Part shown: piece by piece, positions 61,201 through 64,000 of the stretch | How positions within the stretch are numbered: the stretch's first letter is position 1 | How the letters are laid out: each line of letters opens with the position of its first letter | Assembly (NCBI GenBank): GCA_029266495.1 | Contig: JAQSWS010000007.1 | Location: 28,532-92,531 of the forward strand | DNA from: Rariglobus sp. | GTDB taxonomy: Bacteria; Verrucomicrobiota; Verrucomicrobiia; Opitutales; Opitutaceae | Direction of reading: 5' to 3' | DNA length: 64,000 nt | The notes under the pieces: model-generated | Database searches by the model: none | The model's input: only the letters and a program-made list of their open reading frames with translations | Told to the model about the DNA's origin: nothing | Made by a program: the position numbers and the translations under genes

Positions 61201-61658
61201 TCGTCGCACACAAACGCTCCGCTGACAGAATCGACCGGATCCGCGATCATCTGGCCGAATCCAGCCGATTCCTGCCCGACAACCTGATCAAGTGGAGCGA
61301 GGTCCAAATACATTCGCACAATATCGGATTCAGTTTTTGAAATCCCGAGAACATCCGCGAATAGGGACGCATCGCGAAATATGCCAAAATCGTTATGGCT
61401 ATAAGACACTCCGGAGACAGGGTCGAATCCCGCACTTGGAGAAAAAGTTCCGAGCCCAAGTGAATATTTGGAGGAGTCACTAAACTCGGTGATCGAGCCA
61501 TCAGTCGCAAGCCAGGTGCTTGAAGCATTCGGGTCGAACGGGACTCCAGCACCGCCCTTTAAATCCAAGGCACGCGGCTCCGGTCCATCCATGGCAACCA
61601 GTGCAGCCGCGAGGACCAAGGCAATTAACGATGAAAAGATTCCACGCCTAAAATTCAT
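55251..61658 (-). CDS. Sec-exported RHS/YD-repeat polymorphic toxin
   Basis: The protein has 2135 residues. An N-terminal signal peptide (FSSLIALVLAAALVAMDG) is followed by a DUF6531-like region (DPVDSVSGAFVCDEVDLGLA, RRTYSSMNDGFGVFGYGWKL) and many YD repeats (DYDTRNRV, YEYDAMGRPI, YDAYRRPM-like). The RHS core ends at YYLGARYYEPISGRFLSPDP and FNDPINFMDPDGR (about residues 1825-1872). The last 263 residues are the variable C-terminal part. Its last about 120 residues (YYRTMSDEHYGALVSTGRLP, ATHETFISPT, FKAEDGQVNIGLGQGSGLNT) look like an ADP-ribosyltransferase toxin and recall the TreTu type that modifies EF-Tu; this is from memory. The likely immunity gene follows. It lacks PAAR or T6SS neighbours in the window. 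Confidence 0.8.
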   Translation of the reverse strand: MNFRRGIFSSLIALVLAAALVAMDGPEPRALDLKGGAGVPFDPNASSTWLATDGSITEFSDSSKYSLGLGTFSPSAGFDPVSGVSYSHNDFGIFRDASLFADVLGISKTESDIVRMYLDLAPLDQVVGQESAGFGQMIADPVDSVSGAFVCDEVDLGLAGPLPIQVRRTYSSMNDGFGVFGYGWKLNTVPHLVVQSGKNSIISAAEMDGTVVGYVKEPSVNVWRASRPLLDGSDINKHFSNSTMAGVGSTANLRSQRVEMVNNTTTRDPWESVNPPQRNRYTVYGSDGSIREYYEREFPVGPAGKKIPRKRPYLYKWTDAQGNYLTFKLGVDVNRWDYGQLTKIVSSNGSFILFEYNSPGQIIAASANDGRRLVYQYDDFGDLISVTRADGSVYRYSYKHSTVDLKNPKSTVPVPTYSMHLITRVLKPEGRTLENDYDTRNRVVEQRATIGRGLELIRNATYVYSHPESDTAPKTGWTRIYDAFNTPSNNPSRDTNCLFYEYTDGLITSITDPLGQVTEQEWYDGRTGYPDPNRDPADYSGFVLPVLTTIPADGAPGGYDRSLKRTVDKRGLVTHYWYDARGNLILQKQTGDITGDGSVAETQTVRSTYTNTTNLPLTVEREVETVSGLVPSVQAIVYDSTYSYRPARVSQLIGSTEISQALLSYTNAGSGAQQAKGLLQAKVYAAGSPDAAHARLEYDARGFITKQTQFSQAGLIGTPAMSSNVADAVSRYHYNYRGELVEEVDAGGRKKSYEYDAMGRPIRGAVYDVAGALLSSTTTYYNSNGEVSWEDGPRTGPEDYTFHHYDAHGRRIADVFWRSQAKADGSGVEAVGDENEVAGKAVIEYEYDAFDNVIKQIDPNGNYIAQTFDAIGQLTRKEYREAKTNLLLKIEEFFYEPGGKVSRFINGAGGVTTYYYTVMGQPSRQENPDGTVLEWRYTLDGRIKEEILPNRSKWITSYDDVARTVTRRFYGPPATGSPAGSTGALITTESRTYDRRGNLVSATDVDGYTATTSYDGMGRPLVVTGPGATPQSQQQVSTYAYDLVALTDTVTNALGEVTRTQRDGLGRSVRAEVKASVAAATPISVVTYAYSADHQSVTVTRGDPSAPEAHSKVRTFTDTLGRPVLTHLYRSDSAFDVTRSVYDLAGNLVESIDARRQSTLMTFDGFNRVKSTRLPDGAETTFAYDSLGNLIKRAMPAGLTWSATFDSSGRPITEELRGADQVPSRQFSRTYYHSGDFTGLPREHVDLLRGVTSTTVAYDAFRRPMSVTMASGDPALFGLTLGYGYNHRGHLMEHVQSYADTSLATTKVSRQFDGYGQVTREQVFVDNVIRSTVDQHWNSVGRRHRLDGDMGATPAQRFAYEQRADGLLTAVTEAMTGSNQRFVFNYDRSGQLTSRVNPWRTQTIKSRDRQGRILTTETTTSAIPSLTAPFFQEALSWREDGRLSTYNAVRSGSWDLASTYTYNVRGHLVEETYAPTVGQTASIAYRYDQDGLGVRTEAIASGATSNRWQVASGGLDPLARIVQENTTVPGSTTAHGVAVGAGTVRLDLRNLATGKTAPVQGVQFNPDSADGRWEVALDLPNGSYELQARAVKRDGSMVSAAAVSRFQVTADAADRIYTDYDASGYASQRAWTSGRNQSLTWDVLGRLLSIEDFGDGQPGRLWTAIYDAGGRRIETRSDSLTEIGAVVAGTRVTEKSLYDPQVEFLELAVNIGSASNPGETFWKIYGPDLNGGYGSLQGIGGLEAAIRESDHQINAVISDTWGHGVASIAGASGAAMLTWTSTQVSGYGPLPGQVSKTLGLAETAGMTLQLTSATVWRGHRIDATGLYYLGARYYEPISGRFLSPDPAGHAASMSLYDYAFNDPINFMDPDGRFGKAAGQTTAKVADAFINAMLAGFLSPSNPRAFTPEEIHRMAAANVREYGSPFQKMGAYEETKVTQALVESLPVNLAPAMVDLAEGKTALRPSTPRAEIPLVAEPQKQWGSPTHSVDPYLRDRPAEPVWINIRQPGETPTEKYYRTMSDEHYGALVSTGRLPATHETFISPTRSFAAGYTGVLVEFNVNGGTTAALQTIGVRDSSRLVGQTLGVLPLVQSVENWATTNAYFKAEDGQVNIGLGQGSGLNTFNDNIINFSAMPR

Positions 61659-61664
61659 ATAAAG

Positions 61665-62546
61665 TTAAGGATTCGAATAAACACCGCTGCTTTTTCCCGT
61701 GCCGACCTCCCGAATGTCGCTCTCTCTCCAGCCATCTTTAGAAATCTTCACCTGGCGCTTCGATTGCGAACTTGTATAGCCGATGGTCTGCGTAGTCACG
61801 ATGAACTCCCATACATTTGGCATATAAGGCCGCTGCACCCATCCACCTATCGGGTAAGGGGCGCTCGTCTGATCCAAACCTGTAGAAATTGGTGAACGCA
61901 CCGAGAGCATAGCGCCGACTATGGGCGTTCTGACATATGCCGTGGTATAAGATGAGGCGGTATTGGTTCCGTAGTTATCTTCAAATTTATGCTCCGGCGT
62001 CGGCAGCTTGGGGTCATCCATTTCAACTGTGATGGTAGCCGTCGCCGCAGCGCCGAGGTTGACCTTTACGCCGCCTGCCGTGCATGAAAAATCACGGTTG
62101 AAGCGTATGGTCTTGCTCATACCACCACCAACGGGCGTGCCGTTAATTTTCCAGGTCTTCACCAACTTAACCCCGTTATTTACGACATCGAACTTGTTCG
62201 GCTGAACCGTCAATGCCAACTCCACATCCTCACCCACCTCACTCGTAGAGATTCCACCAAAGAGGTCGCCGTTCACGACATAATTTCCGTAACCAGCAGG
62301 AGTAATCGCGGCACTATAGCGGTAAAATGCCCGCTTTTGCTTCTGCTGAATCAGTCCACCCATCTGACCCTGCGCAGGGATGGGGGCCAGGCCGGCACTC
62401 TCCAATTTGAATCCGTCCTTCGAATAGAATTGATAGAATTTGGGCGCGAGAAACGCCATGTTTCCCGGGCGACGGTGAATCCGAAACCAGAGGAGTAGGC
62501 GAATTAGAGATATTCGCCCCTTGGGCTTCATGCTCCAGGACCACAC
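61665..62546 (-). CDS. C-terminal fragment of a frameshifted large protein
   Basis: The frame has 293 codons from a GTG at 62546, but only the part from about 62462 leftward (NMAFLAPKFYQFYSKDGFKL) is likely to be real. Before it the reading frame of the 62314-64000 gene runs to SNSPTPLVSDSPSPG. One extra base in CCCGGGAAA (about 62463-62467) would account for the break. The fragment continues FYRYSAAITPAGYGNYVVNG, VEMDDPKLPTPEHKFEDNYG and ends in SGVYSNP, 7 bp before the RHS start. It resembles the C-terminus of a large secreted protein with beta-sandwich repeats. No family is recognised. Confidence 0.55.
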   Translation of the reverse strand: MWSWSMKPKGRISLIRLLLWFRIHRRPGNMAFLAPKFYQFYSKDGFKLESAGLAPIPAQGQMGGLIQQKQKRAFYRYSAAITPAGYGNYVVNGDLFGGISTSEVGEDVELALTVQPNKFDVVNNGVKLVKTWKINGTPVGGGMSKTIRFNRDFSCTAGGVKVNLGAAATATITVEMDDPKLPTPEHKFEDNYGTNTASSYTTAYVRTPIVGAMLSVRSPISTGLDQTSAPYPIGGWVQRPYMPNVWEFIVTTQTIGYTSSQSKRQVKISKDGWRESDIREVGTGKSSGVYSNP

Positions 62547-64000
62547 TGCTCAAAACCGACTGGTAGTTGTCCGAACGGATTTCAATCAAGGAATCCCCAC
62601 GGTCTTTCGCCATATGGAAGATTCGCATCGTAGAGATCGCCCCAAGCGAACCGAAATATTTATCAATCACTCCGTGCTCATAGGCCGAACCTTGACACCC
62701 CATCAGGTTGTTGTAGCTGGCAACCTCATCAGACTCGCTATACGCACGGCGGGCCGGATCCAACGCTCCCGAAAACAAATACCCCGCAGTAACTGATCGG
62801 TAGATGTCGATCACCGGCAACTGCGGCTTACCATTCACATTGTTTGTGCCCAGTCCGGAGAATAGGTGGCCATAGTCGGACGAAATTGTTAGCTTATGCA
62901 ATCGCGCCAAGCGCTCTGAAAACTCGGTGAGATAAGACCAATAGGTCATCCCCATGAGAAAGCTTTTTGAGCCCAACGATATATCTGAATTAGACCCGGA
63001 AGAAGAGCTCCGCTCGAACTTCCAGATTTCCCGAAGGTGAGCTAATAGCATGTCTTGAGTAACCCGGCCTACATGCACACATAGCGCATGAACTCCACGA
63101 GGAAGATTATTGGAGTCGGTTTCTTGCACGCCCGGAACGGTCTCATTTTGAATGAAAAAGCTTGGAGTATAAGCCCCGCCCAAATCGCCTCCTTCACCCA
63201 GCCATGTATTACGAATCGAAAGATTGTGCCGATCACGATCATGCACGATTCGAACACGCAGAGTCGCCCCAGGATCGCTTATCTTGGTCACGTGGCGAGC
63301 CTCCCCGCCGCTGAAATTTGACGAATCCAGTTGATTTGCGACGGGCCATGCTCTCTCGGCAGAGGCAGCGCTTAGGGGATCCCAAGAACCCATCGTCAAC
63401 CGCACGTCGTCTCCGCCGGCGTCATCCACGTTGTAGCGCTCCACATAGATTTTTCGGTTGAGCACATCGCATAGTAACAAGGGAAAAGAGTCTATAAGAA
63501 CCGCCTTGTCCGCGCCGTTGGAATCAATCGAGGTGATTTGATATTGAATCGTATCAAATATCCGCGGGATCTGCTTCAGTCCTGCAAGAGCCCTGAAATC
63601 TCCCGCCACTTGAGTCGGCAAAGGAAAATCCTCCCAGCGCGAGAAAAGACGGGAGCGACCCCGTGCCCTGTAACCTACATGATCTATGGATGCATTAACC
63701 TCACGAAGTTTCCATTCGATAAATCGCGGCCACAAGACTGCAGGCTGGTCGAAGTCTTGCCGTCCGGCGACGTCCTCGTATTCGCGGGGTAGCGGCTTTG
63801 ATTGATCGTAAGGCGCAACGCCGTAAACCTGCTTGATTCGCGGGGATGATGGGCCCGGACCATCGGGGTCCCTGAGCTGAACGGGAAGGACTGACGGTTC
63901 GGCATGAAAATACTTATAAACCCAATCCCAGCCATTGCCGACGCTGGCAGGAAGCTTGCCATAAAGATCAAGTCCCTCCGTCAATTCGATATCTTTTATC
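62314..64000 (-). CDS. Large protein fragment, open at the right edge and frameshifted
   Basis: The frame is open to the window edge (KDIELTEGLDLYGKLPASVG and before), so the N-terminus is outside; the TTG at 63984 is probably not the start. The sequence is Gly/Asp/Ser-rich with WRLREVNASIDHVGY-like, LRVRIVHDRDRHNLSIRNTW, FSERLARLHKLTISSDYGHL and YSESDEVASYNNLMGCQGSA segments. It leaves its frame near 62465, where a one-base insertion seems to have occurred, and runs on to a stop at 62314-62316 in a wrong frame. With the 61665-62546 fragment it makes one protein. It sits directly upstream of the RHS gene on the same strand; such large genes before RHS genes are common in my recollection, function unknown. 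Confidence 0.5.
   Translation of the reverse strand, partial: IKDIELTEGLDLYGKLPASVGNGWDWVYKYFHAEPSVLPVQLRDPDGPGPSSPRIKQVYGVAPYDQSKPLPREYEDVAGRQDFDQPAVLWPRFIEWKLREVNASIDHVGYRARGRSRLFSRWEDFPLPTQVAGDFRALAGLKQIPRIFDTIQYQITSIDSNGADKAVLIDSFPLLLCDVLNRKIYVERYNVDDAGGDDVRLTMGSWDPLSAASAERAWPVANQLDSSNFSGGEARHVTKISDPGATLRVRIVHDRDRHNLSIRNTWLGEGGDLGGAYTPSFFIQNETVPGVQETDSNNLPRGVHALCVHVGRVTQDMLLAHLREIWKFERSSSSGSNSDISLGSKSFLMGMTYWSYLTEFSERLARLHKLTISSDYGHLFSGLGTNNVNGKPQLPVIDIYRSVTAGYLFSGALDPARRAYSESDEVASYNNLMGCQGSAYEHGVIDKYFGSLGAISTMRIFHMAKDRGDSLIEIRSDNYQSVLSSVVLEHEAQGANISNSPTPLVSDSPSPGKHGVSRAQILSILFEGRIQIGECRPGPHPCAGSDGWTDSAEAKAGILPL

Overview
The window is a high-GC bacterial chromosome segment. Its closest fit is a polysaccharide-degrading member of the Verrucomicrobiota, probably Opitutaceae-like. 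This is an inference from the mix of a Verru_Chthon cassette protein A, a PEP-CTERM protein with beta-strand repeats, a T5SS/PEP-CTERM-type autotransporter remnant, secreted beta-helix and heparinase-type proteins, a LacI regulator, and many short palindromic and heptamer repeats between genes. No taxonomic marker gene was available to test it.

Layout. 1-24 kb is mostly housekeeping: a partial secreted helical-repeat protein, a membrane esterase, RsuA, a TonB-dependent receptor, a GDSL hydrolase, a PRC-barrel/YHS-MauE pair, YhbY, RsgA, an ER-type signal-peptidase-like protein, topoisomerase IV (parE-parC), a CoA-transferase, a sterol-desaturase family protein, an aminotransferase behind what looks like a valine-controlled attenuator, small membrane proteins, and tRNA-Leu(UAA). 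23.5-41 kb looks like a carbohydrate-use region. It holds a LacI regulator, a Verru_Chthon A protein with two coupled partners, two secreted beta-helix proteins plus a split-off C-terminal module, a PEP-CTERM protein, and a heparinase II/III-SGNH hydrolase pair. Four 16-bp GATCA-N6-TGATC palindromes lie in front of the LacI gene, the Verru_Chthon gene and the PEP-CTERM/heparinase divergent pair, which suggests one local regulon. 41.4-52.4 kb is a seven-gene MoxR-DUF58-VWA operon. 52.5-53.7 kb holds a decayed autotransporter gene. 54-64 kb is less GC-rich and carries a DUF4291 gene, a large Sec-exported RHS protein with a variable C-terminal toxin-like domain followed by an overlapping candidate immunity gene, and a frameshifted large secreted-type protein running off the right edge.

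The most interesting structures are (i) the Val-rich leader peptide with mutually exclusive antiterminator and terminator at 19945-20092; (ii) the four shared LacI-type operators; (iii) the GGTCATT heptamer family, which sits at the 5' ends of genes and has become part of two signal peptides and one N-terminus; (iv) two 43-bp near-perfect palindromes with a common core and different but self-complementary flanks; and (v) the RHS toxin/immunity pair.
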